Assembly (NCBI GenBank): GCA_031549325.1
Contig: JAVBQA010000081.1
Coordinates: 1 to 25,179, forward strand
Length of the DNA: 25,179 bases
Origin: JAJDGF01 sp031549325
GTDB lineage: Bacteria; Bacillota; Clostridia; Christensenellales; Aristaeellaceae
Direction: 5' to 3'
Shown here piece by piece: positions 14,772 through 23,167 of this stretch. Position 1 is the stretch's first letter; every line of letters begins with the position of its first letter. Position numbers and translations under genes: made by a program. Under the pieces are notes generated by a model that saw only the letters and a program-made list of their open reading frames with translations, made no database searches and was not told where the DNA came from.

Positions 14772-16889
14772 ATGGCAGCATCTTACAAACTGGTCATCGT
14801 AGAGTCGCCCGCCAAGGCGCGGACGATCGGCAAATTTTTGGGCCGAGGCTATAAGGTCGAGGCCTCCCACGGGCATGTGCGCGACCTGCCCAAGTCCCAG
14901 ATCGGCGTGGATGTGGAGCACGGCTTCGAGCCGAAATACATCACCATTCGCGGGCGGGGAGACATCCTGGACAAGATCAGAAAAGAGGCCAAGAACGCCA
15001 GCAAGATCCTGCTGGCGACTGACCCTGACCGCGAAGGGGAGGCCATTTCCTGGCACCTTTCCAAGGTGCTGAACATTCCGGACGCCGAGCCCTGCCGGGT
15101 GGAGTTTCACGAGATCACCGGCAAGGCCGTCAAAAACGCCATCAAGCAGAGCCGCCCGATCGACTACAATCTGGTCAATGCCCAGCAGGCACGGCGCGTG
15201 CTGGACAGGTTGGTGGGCTATAAAATCAGCCCGTTGCTGTGGGCGAAGGTGCGCAAAGGGCTTTCCGCCGGGCGCGTGCAGTCGGTGGCCACCAACATCA
15301 TCTGTGACCGCGAAAAGGAAATCGAGGATTTCGTGCCCGAGGAGTACTGGAACCTGACGGCCCAGTTCGAGGCGGACAAGATCAAGTTTAAGGCGCGCTT
15401 CTACGGCGAAAACGGCGAGAAGCTGGAGCTCACGAGCAAAGAGGTAACCGACCGCGTGCTGGAACAGATGAAGCGCGAGGCGTTTTCCATCACCAGCGCC
15501 AAGTGGGGCGAGCGCAAGAAAAATCCCGCCGCGCCGTTCACCACGTCGAACCTGCAGCAGGAAGCCTCGCGCAAGCTCGGCTTCACCACCCAGAAGACCA
15601 TGCAGGTTGCGCAGCAGCTCTACGAGGGCGTGGACATCGAGGGCGTGGGCACGCTGGGTCTGGTGTCTTACATTCGTACCGACTCCACCCGCATCTCCGA
15701 GGAGGCCATCGAGGGGGTGCGCGAGCACATCCAAAAGGTCTTTGGCGACAAGTATTTGCCGGAGGAACCCAACGTCTACAAGAGCCGCAAAACCGCCCAG
15801 GACGCCCACGAAGCCATCCGCCCCACGGATATCGTGTACACGCCCGATTCCATCAAGGCGTCGCTGACCCGCGACCAGTTCAAGCTGTACAAGCTGATCT
15901 ATTCGCGCTTTGTGGCCAGCCAGATGACCCCAGCCGTCTACGACACGCTGAGCTGCGAGATCTCGGGGGACAAGCTGTCCTTCCGCTTCGGCGGCCAGAA
16001 GCTGCGCTTCGCGGGCTACACGGCGGTTTATGAAGAGGTGCTGGACGATGCACAGGCCGAGGAGGATCTGGCGATCCCCGACCTCAAAGAGGGCATGGCG
16101 GTGAAGCTGATCGATTCCGAGTCCGAACAGAAGTTCACCCAGCCGCCTCCCCGCTACACCGAGGCGTCGCTGGTGCGCGTGCTCGAAGAAAAGGGCATCG
16201 GCCGGCCGTCCACCTATGCGCCGACGATCACCACCATCATGGCGCGCGGCTACATCGCCCGGGAGAACAAGCGGCTGCACCCGACGGAGCTTGGGAATGT
16301 CGTCAACGAGCTGATGCAGAACAACTTTCCCGACATCGTGGACATCGCCTTTACCGCCGACATGGAGGAGAAGCTGGATGATGTGGAGCTTGGCCAGAGC
16401 GACTGGCACAAGCTGATCGGGGATTTCTATGGCCCGTTCGAGCAGACGCTGACGAAGGCCGAGGCCAGCATCGAGAAGGTTTCCATCGAAGATCAGGTGT
16501 CCGATATCCCGTGCGAGAAGTGCGGCGCGATGATGGTGTACAAGATGGGGCGCTACGGGAAGTTCCTGGCGTGCCCGAATTTTCCGAACTGCCGCCACAC
16601 CATGGCGCTGCTGAAGGACATTGGCGTGCCTTGTCCCGAGTGCGGCGGGCGGCTGCTTGAGCGCATCTCGCGCAAGGGCAGGAAGTTCTATGGCTGCGAG
16701 AAATACCCGGATTGCCAGTTCGTCAGCTGGGACTTGCCGGTTCAGCAGAAGTGCCCCGAGTGCTCGGGACGCATGGTGCTCAAGCGCGGCCGCAAGGGTG
16801 AAGTGTTCCACGTGTGCGTCAATGAGCAGTGCCGCCATCGCGAGCAGGTCGAAACCGAAGGGGAAAACGCGGGTGGCGATGACGAGTAA
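14772..16889 (+). CDS. topA: DNA topoisomerase I (type IA)
   Basis: Relaxes negative supercoils through a 5'-phosphotyrosine intermediate. The 705-residue protein has the TOPRIM domain (LVIVESPAKARTIGKFL at the start, acidic triad in ATDPDREGEA, 82-91), the central gate domains with SAGRVQSVA (165-173), and the active-site tyrosine Y300 in SYIRTDSTRIS with R302. Three C-terminal four-cysteine zinc ribbons follow, starting CEKCGAMM, CPECGGRL and CPECSGRM. The third ribbon has an unequal spacing but keeps four cysteines. GGAGG lies before ATG 14772. The 3' end overlaps trmFO. topA-trmFO-(xerC)-hslV-hslU is a conserved Bacillota order. Confidence 0.98.
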   Translation: MAASYKLVIVESPAKARTIGKFLGRGYKVEASHGHVRDLPKSQIGVDVEHGFEPKYITIRGRGDILDKIRKEAKNASKILLATDPDREGEAISWHLSKVLNIPDAEPCRVEFHEITGKAVKNAIKQSRPIDYNLVNAQQARRVLDRLVGYKISPLLWAKVRKGLSAGRVQSVATNIICDREKEIEDFVPEEYWNLTAQFEADKIKFKARFYGENGEKLELTSKEVTDRVLEQMKREAFSITSAKWGERKKNPAAPFTTSNLQQEASRKLGFTTQKTMQVAQQLYEGVDIEGVGTLGLVSYIRTDSTRISEEAIEGVREHIQKVFGDKYLPEEPNVYKSRKTAQDAHEAIRPTDIVYTPDSIKASLTRDQFKLYKLIYSRFVASQMTPAVYDTLSCEISGDKLSFRFGGQKLRFAGYTAVYEEVLDDAQAEEDLAIPDLKEGMAVKLIDSESEQKFTQPPPRYTEASLVRVLEEKGIGRPSTYAPTITTIMARGYIARENKRLHPTELGNVVNELMQNNFPDIVDIAFTADMEEKLDDVELGQSDWHKLIGDFYGPFEQTLTKAEASIEKVSIEDQVSDIPCEKCGAMMVYKMGRYGKFLACPNFPNCRHTMALLKDIGVPCPECGGRLLERISRKGRKFYGCEKYPDCQFVSWDLPVQQKCPECSGRMVLKRGRKGEVFHVCVNEQCRHREQVETEGENAGGDDE

Positions 16890-18207
16890 GCATAGGGTGC
16901 GCGTGATCGGCGGGGGCCTGGCGGGCTGCGAGGCCGCCTGGCAACTGATCCGCAGGGGGATTCCGGTGACGATCTACGAGATGCGCCCCCAGCGCCGAAC
17001 GCCCGCCCATGAGACGGATAACCTGTGCGAGCTGGTGTGCTCAAACTCGCTGAAGGCCGAGCATCTGACCAACGCCTCCGGCCTGCTGAAGGCCGAGATG
17101 GACAAGCTGGATTCGCTGGTGCTTCGGGCCGCGCAAGCCGCCCGTGTGCCTGCCGGCGGCGCGCTGGCGGTGGACAGACAGCGGTTCTCCGAGGAAGTGG
17201 AGAAAACGCTGCTGAGCCACCCCCTGGTGGAGCTTGTGCGAGAGCCCTTCGATACATTCCCGGATGGCCCGGCGATCATCGCCACCGGCCCTTTGACCGA
17301 CGCGGCGATGGCCCAGGCCATCATCGAAAAGACCGGCGCGGACTGCCTGCGGTTTTTCGACGCGGCAGCGCCCATCGTGACGGCTGAGTCTCTGAACATG
17401 GACAGAATTTTCCGCGCCTCGCGCTACGGCAAGGGTGATGACTACCTGAACTGTCCGATGAACGAGGCGGAATACGAGGCGTTTTATGAGGCGCTGCTCG
17501 GAGCCGAGCTGGCCACGCCTCACGATTTTGAGAAAAAGCTGGTGTTTGAGGGTTGCCTCGCGGTGGAGATCCTGGCCTCACGCGGCAAGATGACGCTGGC
17601 TTTCGGCCCGCTGAAACCGGTAGGCCTGGACGATCCAAGGACGGGCCGGGAACCTTTCGCCGTGGTGCAGCTTCGGCAGGACAACCTGCAGGGCACGCTG
17701 TACAATCTCGTCGGTTTCCAGACCCGGCTCAAGTGGGGCGAACAGAAGCGCGTGTTTTCCATGATTCCGGGGCTGGAGAACGCCGAGTTTGTGCGTTACG
17801 GCGTGATGCACCGAAACACGTTCCTGAACAGCCCGGGGTTGTTGGCCAGCAACTACGCCTGGAAGGACGACCCAAGCATCCGCTTCGCCGGACAGCTGAC
17901 CGGCGTCGAGGGCTACATGGAGTCGGCGTCGTCTGGGCTGATCGCCGGGCGGAATCTCGCGCGGATGCTGCTGAATGAACCGGAGATCGACTTCACAAAC
18001 CAGACCGTCATCGGCGCGCTGGCCGCCTACGTGGCCACGCCCAACAGGGATTTTCAGCCCATGAATGCGAATTTCGGACTTTTAACACCGCTGACAAACC
18101 GTGTTCGAGGGAAACGGTTAAGATATGAGCAACTTGCGGAGCGCTCGCTTCGTCAGATGGATCAGATTGTCAGCGCCATGCAGGCGGAGGAAACGAAAAA
18201 TGATTAG
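16879..18207 (+). CDS. trmFO: Folate-dependent tRNA (uracil-54-C5)-methyltransferase TrmFO (Gid)
   Basis: FAD flavoprotein that makes ribothymidine at tRNA position 54 with methylene-tetrahydrofolate as carbon donor. The 442-residue protein opens with the dinucleotide-binding motif VRVIGGGLAGCEAA and carries both cysteines known to matter in Bacillus TrmFO, here C54 in ELVCSNSLK and C227 in VFEGCLAVE. YLNCPMNEAEYEAFYEAL and ATPNRDFQPMNANFGLL are further family marks. ATG 16879 overlaps topA by 11 bp. An in-frame GTG at 16873 has better spacing (nine bases) to AAGGGG and could be used, adding two residues. The 3' end overlaps hslV by eight bases. Any longer reading inside topA is an overlap artefact. 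Confidence 0.97.
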   Translation: MTSKHRVRVIGGGLAGCEAAWQLIRRGIPVTIYEMRPQRRTPAHETDNLCELVCSNSLKAEHLTNASGLLKAEMDKLDSLVLRAAQAARVPAGGALAVDRQRFSEEVEKTLLSHPLVELVREPFDTFPDGPAIIATGPLTDAAMAQAIIEKTGADCLRFFDAAAPIVTAESLNMDRIFRASRYGKGDDYLNCPMNEAEYEAFYEALLGAELATPHDFEKKLVFEGCLAVEILASRGKMTLAFGPLKPVGLDDPRTGREPFAVVQLRQDNLQGTLYNLVGFQTRLKWGEQKRVFSMIPGLENAEFVRYGVMHRNTFLNSPGLLASNYAWKDDPSIRFAGQLTGVEGYMESASSGLIAGRNLARMLLNEPEIDFTNQTVIGALAAYVATPNRDFQPMNANFGLLTPLTNRVRGKRLRYEQLAERSLRQMDQIVSAMQAEETKND

Positions 18208-18730
18208 AGGAACCACCATCTGCGCCGTGAAAAAGAACGGCCAGTGCGCCATCGCGGGCGATGGTCAGGTCACCATGGGGCAGAGCACCATCATGAAGAT
18301 GGGCGCGAAAAAGGTGCGCCGCATCTTCGACGAGCAGGTCGTGATCGGCTTCGCGGGCTCGGTGGCGGACGCGTTCGCGCTAAGTGAAAAATTCGAGGAA
18401 AAGCTGAAGCAGTTTTCGGGCAACTTGCCCCGTGCGGCCGTCGAGCTTGCGCAGGAGTGGCGCATGGACAAGGCCATGCGCAAGCTCGAGGCGATGCTGC
18501 TGTGCGCCGACAAGGAAAACCTGATGCTGGTTTCCGGCACGGGCGAGGTCATCGAGCCGGACGACGGCATCCTGGCCATCGGCTCGGGCGGCAACTACGC
18601 GCTGGCCGCCGCGCGCGCGCTGTATGAAAACACCGAGCTTTCGGCCAGGGACATCGCTGAAAAAGCACTGCACATCGCGGCGTCTATCTGCGTGTTCACC
18701 AACGACAACGTCATCATTGAAATCGTATAA
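18200..18730 (+). CDS. hslV: ATP-dependent protease proteolytic subunit HslV (ClpQ)
   Basis: Threonine peptidase that forms a two-ring dodecamer and degrades proteins unfolded by HslU. The 176-residue product begins MIRGTTICAV, and removal of the first four residues would expose the catalytic threonine of TTICAV. Family marks are GDGQVTMGQ, KKVRRIF, GFAGSVADAF, SGTGEVIEPDDGILAIGSGG and YALAAARALYENT. GGAGG lies nine bases before ATG 18200, which overlaps the trmFO end. A longer opening at 18125 lies within trmFO and is not HslV-like. hslU follows after 22 bp. The recombinase gene codV/xerC that usually precedes it is absent. Confidence 0.97.
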   Translation: MIRGTTICAVKKNGQCAIAGDGQVTMGQSTIMKMGAKKVRRIFDEQVVIGFAGSVADAFALSEKFEEKLKQFSGNLPRAAVELAQEWRMDKAMRKLEAMLLCADKENLMLVSGTGEVIEPDDGILAIGSGGNYALAAARALYENTELSARDIAEKALHIAASICVFTNDNVIIEIV

Positions 18731-18752
18731 GCGATCATAGGAGCAAACCAAT

Positions 18753-20114
18753 ATGAACAAATTGACCCCGCGCGAGATCGTTCGCGAGCTGGACCGCTAC
18801 ATCATTGGCCAGGACGCCGCCAAAAGGGCCGTGGCCGTTGCTTTGCGCAACCGCTACCGCCGCGCCATGCTGCCGGAGGACATTCGCGAGGAAGTCACCC
18901 CCAAACACATCCTGATGATGGGGCCGACGGGCGTGGGCAAGACCGAGATCGCCCGCCGCTTGGCGAAACTTGTGGACGCGCCGTTCGTCAAGGTGGAGGC
19001 CACCAAATTCACGGAAGTGGGCTATGTCGGGCGCGACGTGGACTCCATCATTCGCGACCTGGTCGAGGCCGCCATCCGGCTCATCAAGGAGCAGCACAGC
19101 GAGCGCGTGCGCGAAAAGGCCAGGAAGTCCGCAGAAGAGCGGCTGGTGGATCTGATCGTGAAGCCGGTCAAAAAGAGCAATCCCATTGACATTCTGCTGG
19201 GCAACAAGCCCAAGGAGCCTGAGCAGAGCGAGGGCGAACGGCAGACCCAGCGCCAGAAGCGGGACGAGGTCAAGCAGCGCCTTCTCGCGGGTGAGCTGGA
19301 GCACACGATCGTCGAAGTGGAAGTCGAGGAGAGCGCCCCGAGGAGCGAGATCCCCGGCACCGACGTCAGCATGAACGACATGCTGGGCTCCATCCTGCCC
19401 AAGAAGACCAAGCTCAGAAAGGTCGAGGTGTCCGAGGCGCGGCGGATCCTGCGCGCCGAAGAAGAGCAGAGCATGATCGACATGGACGCCGTGTATTCCG
19501 AGGCGATCCGGAAGGCGGAGCAGGACGGCATCGTGTTCCTGGACGAGATCGACAAGGTGGCCGGAAAGGCCAGCGGCCACGGGCCGGACGTGTCGCGCGA
19601 GGGCGTTCAGCGGGATATCCTGCCGATCGTCGAGGGTTCGACCGTGCCGACCAAGTATGGCCCGGTTAAAACAGACCATGTTCTGTTTATCGCGGCCGGC
19701 GCGTTCCATGTTTCAAAGGTCTCCGACCTGATCCCCGAGCTGCAGGGCCGCTTCCCGGTGCGCGTCAGCCTGAAGCCGCTGACGAAAGAGGACTATCAGA
19801 GAATCCTCGTGCAGCCCGAGAATGCGCTGATCAGGCAGTACCAGGCGCTGCTGAGGGTAGACAACGTGAACCTGGTGTTTCTTGACAGCGCGCTGGATGC
19901 CATCGCCGAGTATGCCTGGCTGGCCAACGAGAACAGCGAGAACATCGGCGCCCGGAGGCTTCACACCGTGCTCGAGTCCATTCTCTCGGACATCGCGTTC
20001 AACGCTGGCGGCGGCGACGCTCCCGAGGTCGAGGTCAGGGTAGACGAGGACTACGTCAAAGCCCAGCTGAACGAGGACTATAAAGAGCAGGATCTCAGGA
20101 AATACATCCTATAA
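18753..20114 (+). CDS. hslU: ATP-dependent protease ATPase subunit HslU (ClpY)
   Basis: AAA+ hexamer that recognises, unfolds and threads substrates into HslV. The 453-residue protein has the N-terminal LTPREIVRELDRYIIGQ, Walker A GPTGVGKT (57-64), pore loop GYVGRD (90-95), the family's inserted I domain (about 100-245), Walker B IVFLDEIDK (260-268) and the C-terminal tail RKYIL, whose last residues dock into HslV pockets. Length and motifs are normal. It ends its operon: a hairpin terminator follows 14 bases after the stop. In Bacillus the next gene is codY, which is not present here. Confidence 0.98.
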   Translation: MNKLTPREIVRELDRYIIGQDAAKRAVAVALRNRYRRAMLPEDIREEVTPKHILMMGPTGVGKTEIARRLAKLVDAPFVKVEATKFTEVGYVGRDVDSIIRDLVEAAIRLIKEQHSERVREKARKSAEERLVDLIVKPVKKSNPIDILLGNKPKEPEQSEGERQTQRQKRDEVKQRLLAGELEHTIVEVEVEESAPRSEIPGTDVSMNDMLGSILPKKTKLRKVEVSEARRILRAEEEQSMIDMDAVYSEAIRKAEQDGIVFLDEIDKVAGKASGHGPDVSREGVQRDILPIVEGSTVPTKYGPVKTDHVLFIAAGAFHVSKVSDLIPELQGRFPVRVSLKPLTKEDYQRILVQPENALIRQYQALLRVDNVNLVFLDSALDAIAEYAWLANENSENIGARRLHTVLESILSDIAFNAGGGDAPEVEVRVDEDYVKAQLNEDYKEQDLRKYIL

Positions 20115-20128
20115 AACCCAACAGTCTT

Positions 20129-20160
20129 GATGGCAGCAAGGAAACTTCTGCCATCTTATT
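20129..20160 (+). terminator. Rho-independent terminator of the topA-hslU operon
   Basis: GATGGCAG (20129-20136) pairs with CTGCCATC (20148-20155). AAG/CTT extend it inward to a GAAA tetraloop with one bulged C, and the tail TTATT follows, then a further TTTT nearby. It stands 14 bases after the hslU stop. Confidence 0.65.
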
Positions 20161-20239
20161 GCGTTTTATGGCAAATTCAGAAAACATGGCGCTTGTAGTT
20201 GCGAATCTTCTGGCGAACACCGCTTCCTAAAGGGGCGGA

Positions 20240-20286
20240 TTGTTGTGTAAAATTGACAACAAGGGCGGCGAGAGCCGCCTTTTTTT
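20240..20286 (+). terminator. Second, strong terminator with a leading hairpin, upstream of the nucleotidyltransferase gene
   Basis: Two stems in tandem: TTGTTGT (20240-20246) with ACAACAA (20256-20262), then GGCGGC (20264-20269) with GCCGCC (20274-20279), loop GAGA, followed by seven T (20280-20286). No gene lies between the hslU terminator and this one. It may be a back-up terminator, the end of a short RNA, or an attenuator in the leader of the gene at 20358. I see no good promoter between the two terminators. The rest of 20115-20357 holds nothing else recognisable. Confidence 0.8.
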
Positions 20287-20357
20287 GTGCCTATGTATCC
20301 GGTTGCGCCGAATCGGCCAAAATACGCGCAAAGAATACGCCGAAACGGGAGGATACT

Positions 20358-22709
20358 ATGAAAGCGATCATCATGGCGGGCGGCGAAGGCACGCGGCTGC
20401 GCCCGCTGACCTGCGACTGCCCCAAACCCATGGTGCCGGTGATGGACAAGCCTGTGATGGCCTATGCGCTGCAGCTGCTGAAGAGCCACGGTGTTGTGGA
20501 CGTGGGCGTGACGCTGGCCTACTTGCCCGGGCAGGTGCAGGACTTCTTTGGCGATGGCGAGGAGTACGGCGTGCGGCTGCAATACTTTGTGGAGCAGACG
20601 CCGCTGGGCACTGCGGGCAGCGTGAAGCAAGCGGCAGCGATGCTGGACGAGACATTTTGCGTGTTGTCAGGCGATGGGTTGACCGACTGCGACCTGAGCG
20701 CGGCGCTGGCGTTTCACCAATCCTCCGGCGCCAAGGCCACCATGGTGCTGAAGAAGCTGGACGAACCGCTGGAGTACGGCGTGGTGGTGCTGGAGCAGGA
20801 TGGGCGCGTGCGCGAGTTCGTGGAAAAGCCGGGCTGGGGCGAGGTGTTCTCGGACACCGTGAACACCGGCATTTACATCCTGGAGCCGGAGGTGCTGCAG
20901 CTGATCCCGGACGGGCGGCCGTACGACTTCGGGCGCGAGCTGTTTCCGCTGCTGGTGCAGAAAGGGGAGCCGGTGTTCGGTCACATAATGGACGGCTACT
21001 GGTGCGACATCGGCGACATCCCGGCTTACCTGCGCGCCCACATGGACGCCATGGACGGGCGGGTGAAGCTGATCGGGCATGCGAAAGGCGCTGTGGTTAA
21101 GGCCCCTGGCGCGCTGATCGACAGGGGGGCGGTTTTGGAGGGGCCTTGCCTGATCGCAGACGGCGCGCGGGTGATGCAAGGCGCAAAGGTGGGTCCGTAT
21201 GCGGTGGTGGGCGAGGGCAGCGTGGTGATGCCGCGGGCCAGCGTGAAGCGCTCGGTGATCTGGCGGGGAGCCACCGTCGGCGTCGGGGCGCAGCTGCGGG
21301 GCTGCGTGATTCAGGACGGCTCCACGGCAGGCGAGGATTGCTCGATGTTTGAGGAGTGCGTGCTGGCAAACTCCGCCGAGCTTGGGCAGGGCGCTACGCT
21401 GATGCCTGCTGTGAAGGTGTGGCCCCACAAGCGCGTGCTGCCCGGTGAAAGGCTGGACAAGAACCTGATCTGGGGCGGCGCGGACCGTCAGCGTTACGAG
21501 GGCGGCCGCATCCGCGTGTGCTCTCCCAGCGAGGCGGTGCGCGGCGCGGAGGGCTACGCCGCCGCGCTGAAGCCGGGCTTGGCGCTGATCGGGCGGGATG
21601 CCAGCATCGAGGCGCTGGCCTATAGCCGCGCAGCGGCGGCGGCGCTGATCGCCCAGGGCGTGCAGCTGATCGACGTGGGTGCGGTCACCACGCCCCAGCT
21701 GCGCTACACCATGGGCGGGATGGGCGCGGAGGGCGCGCTGTATGTGGGCAAGGACTACATGCTGCCGCTGGGGGAGGAAGGTCTGCTGATCTCGCGCGCT
21801 GACCAACGCAAGCTGCGCGCCGCGCTGATGCACGAGCAGGGCCAGAGCCCCTTCAGCCGCGCGGTGCAGGCCCCGGTGTCCGTGATGCGCTCGGATTTGC
21901 AGTATATCCAGATGCTGGTGAACTCGGTTGATGCCCGCGCCATCGCCCAGCGAAAGCAGCGCGTGGCGGTGTTTGCCGAGGATCAGCAGCTGCTCAGCCT
22001 GGCCGAGCGCGCGCTGCGCCGTTGCGGCTTGCTGGTGCGGGCTGAGTGGGAAAAGGAAATGATGGATCTGGATTCCTTTGAGATCGGGGTTTGGCTGTCC
22101 AGCGACGGCGAGCAGGCCATGTTTTCGGATGCGGTGGGCATGATCGGGGAGCCCGAGCGCCAGATGCTGCTGGCCTGGGCGGCGCTGGAGGACGGTGCGA
22201 AGAAGCTGATCGTGCCGGTGGGCGCGACCGACGGCATCCTGCAGCTGATCGAGAGCTACGGCGCCCAGCCCATCAAGACGAAGAGCGACAGCGCCGAGTG
22301 GCTGGCCCAGCTGCGCGCCGAGGACAAGGGACAATTTCGCATGCACACAGATGGGTTGTATGCCGCGCTGCAGCTGATCGAGCACCTGATGGTGGCCGGG
22401 CTGACGCTGCGCGGCCTGCTCCGAAGGCTGCCCCAGCTGCACCGGGCCTCCCGCGCGGTGCCGGTGGAGCTGCGCGACAAGGGCGCGCTGCTGCGCAGGC
22501 TTTCCGAGAAGTTCCCGGATGCCGACCTGAGCGACGGAATCCGCCTGGACGACGAGCGCGGGTGGGCCTGGGTCAGCCCGGGCGGCGATCTGCGCCAGTG
22601 CATGATCGTGGCTGAGTCGTACAAAGCCGAGCTGGCGGGGGAGTTGTGCGCATTCTACTCGGGGGAGCTGGAGCGGTTGATGAAGGCCCAGCAGGCCGAA
22701 AAAACATAA
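20358..22709 (+). CDS. Sugar-1-phosphate nucleotidyltransferase fused to a degenerate phosphomannomutase-like domain
   Basis: A 783-residue cytoplasmic fusion. Residues 1-235 are a nucleotidyltransferase with MAGGEGTRLRPLT (6-18), PKP (22-24), TPLGTAGS (81-88), SGDGLTDCDL (104-113), EKP (156-158), NTGIY (169-173) and WCDIGD (215-220). This is the GlmU/GMP-pyrophosphorylase type (COG1208), likely making GDP-mannose or another NDP-hexose. Residues 245-370 are a left-handed beta-helix. Residues 380-783 follow a phosphohexomutase fold (GRDAS 412-416, VTTPQL 443-448, GWAWVSPGG 735-743), but the catalytic serine loop (S-H-N-P) reads KDYMLP (465-470), the metal loop (D-G-D-x-D-R) reads SSDGEQA (581-587), and the final phosphate loop (R-x-S-x-T-E-P) is lost. 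That part is probably non-catalytic. GGAGGA precedes ATG 20358. Substrate is not certain. Confidence 0.88.
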   Translation: MKAIIMAGGEGTRLRPLTCDCPKPMVPVMDKPVMAYALQLLKSHGVVDVGVTLAYLPGQVQDFFGDGEEYGVRLQYFVEQTPLGTAGSVKQAAAMLDETFCVLSGDGLTDCDLSAALAFHQSSGAKATMVLKKLDEPLEYGVVVLEQDGRVREFVEKPGWGEVFSDTVNTGIYILEPEVLQLIPDGRPYDFGRELFPLLVQKGEPVFGHIMDGYWCDIGDIPAYLRAHMDAMDGRVKLIGHAKGAVVKAPGALIDRGAVLEGPCLIADGARVMQGAKVGPYAVVGEGSVVMPRASVKRSVIWRGATVGVGAQLRGCVIQDGSTAGEDCSMFEECVLANSAELGQGATLMPAVKVWPHKRVLPGERLDKNLIWGGADRQRYEGGRIRVCSPSEAVRGAEGYAAALKPGLALIGRDASIEALAYSRAAAAALIAQGVQLIDVGAVTTPQLRYTMGGMGAEGALYVGKDYMLPLGEEGLLISRADQRKLRAALMHEQGQSPFSRAVQAPVSVMRSDLQYIQMLVNSVDARAIAQRKQRVAVFAEDQQLLSLAERALRRCGLLVRAEWEKEMMDLDSFEIGVWLSSDGEQAMFSDAVGMIGEPERQMLLAWAALEDGAKKLIVPVGATDGILQLIESYGAQPIKTKSDSAEWLAQLRAEDKGQFRMHTDGLYAALQLIEHLMVAGLTLRGLLRRLPQLHRASRAVPVELRDKGALLRRLSEKFPDADLSDGIRLDDERGWAWVSPGGDLRQCMIVAESYKAELAGELCAFYSGELERLMKAQQAEKT

Positions 22710-22711
22710 TA

Positions 22712-22740
22712 TTGCCTTTTGCGCAAGAGTATGTTATAAT
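22712..22740 (+). promoter_or_regulatory. Extended -10 promoter of the DUF1508 gene
   Basis: TTGCCT (22712-22717), 17-bp spacer, perfect TATAAT (22735-22740) with TG one base upstream (22732-22733). It begins three bases after the stop of the upstream gene and about 45 bases before the ATG at 22785. Confidence 0.8.
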
Positions 22741-22784
22741 TCACACAAATTGACAAGCTTACATAGGAAAGGAACGTGCGAGAG

Positions 22785-23156
22785 ATGGGCAAGTTTACCG
22801 TAAAGGCCTCGAAGAGCGGCGAGTTTTACTTCGATCTCAAAGCCAGCAACGGCGAGGTCATCGGCAAGAGCCAGATGTACAACACCGAGGAAGCCTGCCT
22901 GAACGGAATCAAAAGCGTCAAGGAAAACGCGGGCGTGCACGTCGAGGACCAGACCGGCAAGGAGCACCCCAACTATTCGCATCCCAAGTTCGAAATCTAC
23001 AGGGGCAAGGACGAGCAGTTCTATTTCCGCCTGGTGGCCAAGAACGGCCAGAACATTCTGGCCAGCGAGGGCTACACCGCAAAGGAGAGCTGCAACAAGG
23101 GCATCCTGTCTGTGGGCAAGAATGCGCCTGAAGCGCCCGTCGAGCACGAAAAGTAA
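22785..23156 (+). CDS. DUF1508/YegP-family small protein with two tandem repeats
   Basis: A 123-residue protein made of two copies of the DUF1508 fold: GEFYFDLKASNGEVIGKS (about 13-30) followed by a helix EEACLNGIKSVKENA, then EQFYFRLVAKNGQNILAS (about 75-92) followed by KESCNKGILSVGKNA. YegP-type proteins are widespread, small and soluble. Their function is not established, and links to stress have been suggested. No signal peptide or membrane segment is visible. ATG 22785 is ten bases after AAAGGAA, while an in-frame GTG at 22776 lies too close to that site. Strong promoter and terminator on each side make it a single-gene unit that is probably well expressed. Confidence 0.9.
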   Translation: MGKFTVKASKSGEFYFDLKASNGEVIGKSQMYNTEEACLNGIKSVKENAGVHVEDQTGKEHPNYSHPKFEIYRGKDEQFYFRLVAKNGQNILASEGYTAKESCNKGILSVGKNAPEAPVEHEK

Positions 23157-23167
23157 GCGTATGAGGC

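Noticed and set aside
14769..16838. 689-codon open frame on the minus strand opposite topA
   Set aside because: It mirrors a well-supported topA, has no ribosome site and has a composition typical of GC-rich antisense frames (many His, Leu, Gly, Ala).
16621..16878. N-terminal extension of trmFO inside topA
   Set aside because: Those residues are an out-of-frame reading of the topA zinc ribbons. The dinucleotide-binding motif begins just after 16879.
20253..20258. TTGACA as a promoter for the gene at 20358
   Set aside because: It lies in a hairpin arm just before a strong terminator, and the position of the -10 box falls inside the GC-rich stem.
20199..20357. N-terminal extension of the nucleotidyltransferase
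   Set aside because: It would read through a strong terminator hairpin. ATG 20358 has a good ribosome site and gives the canonical MKAIIMAGGEGTR start.
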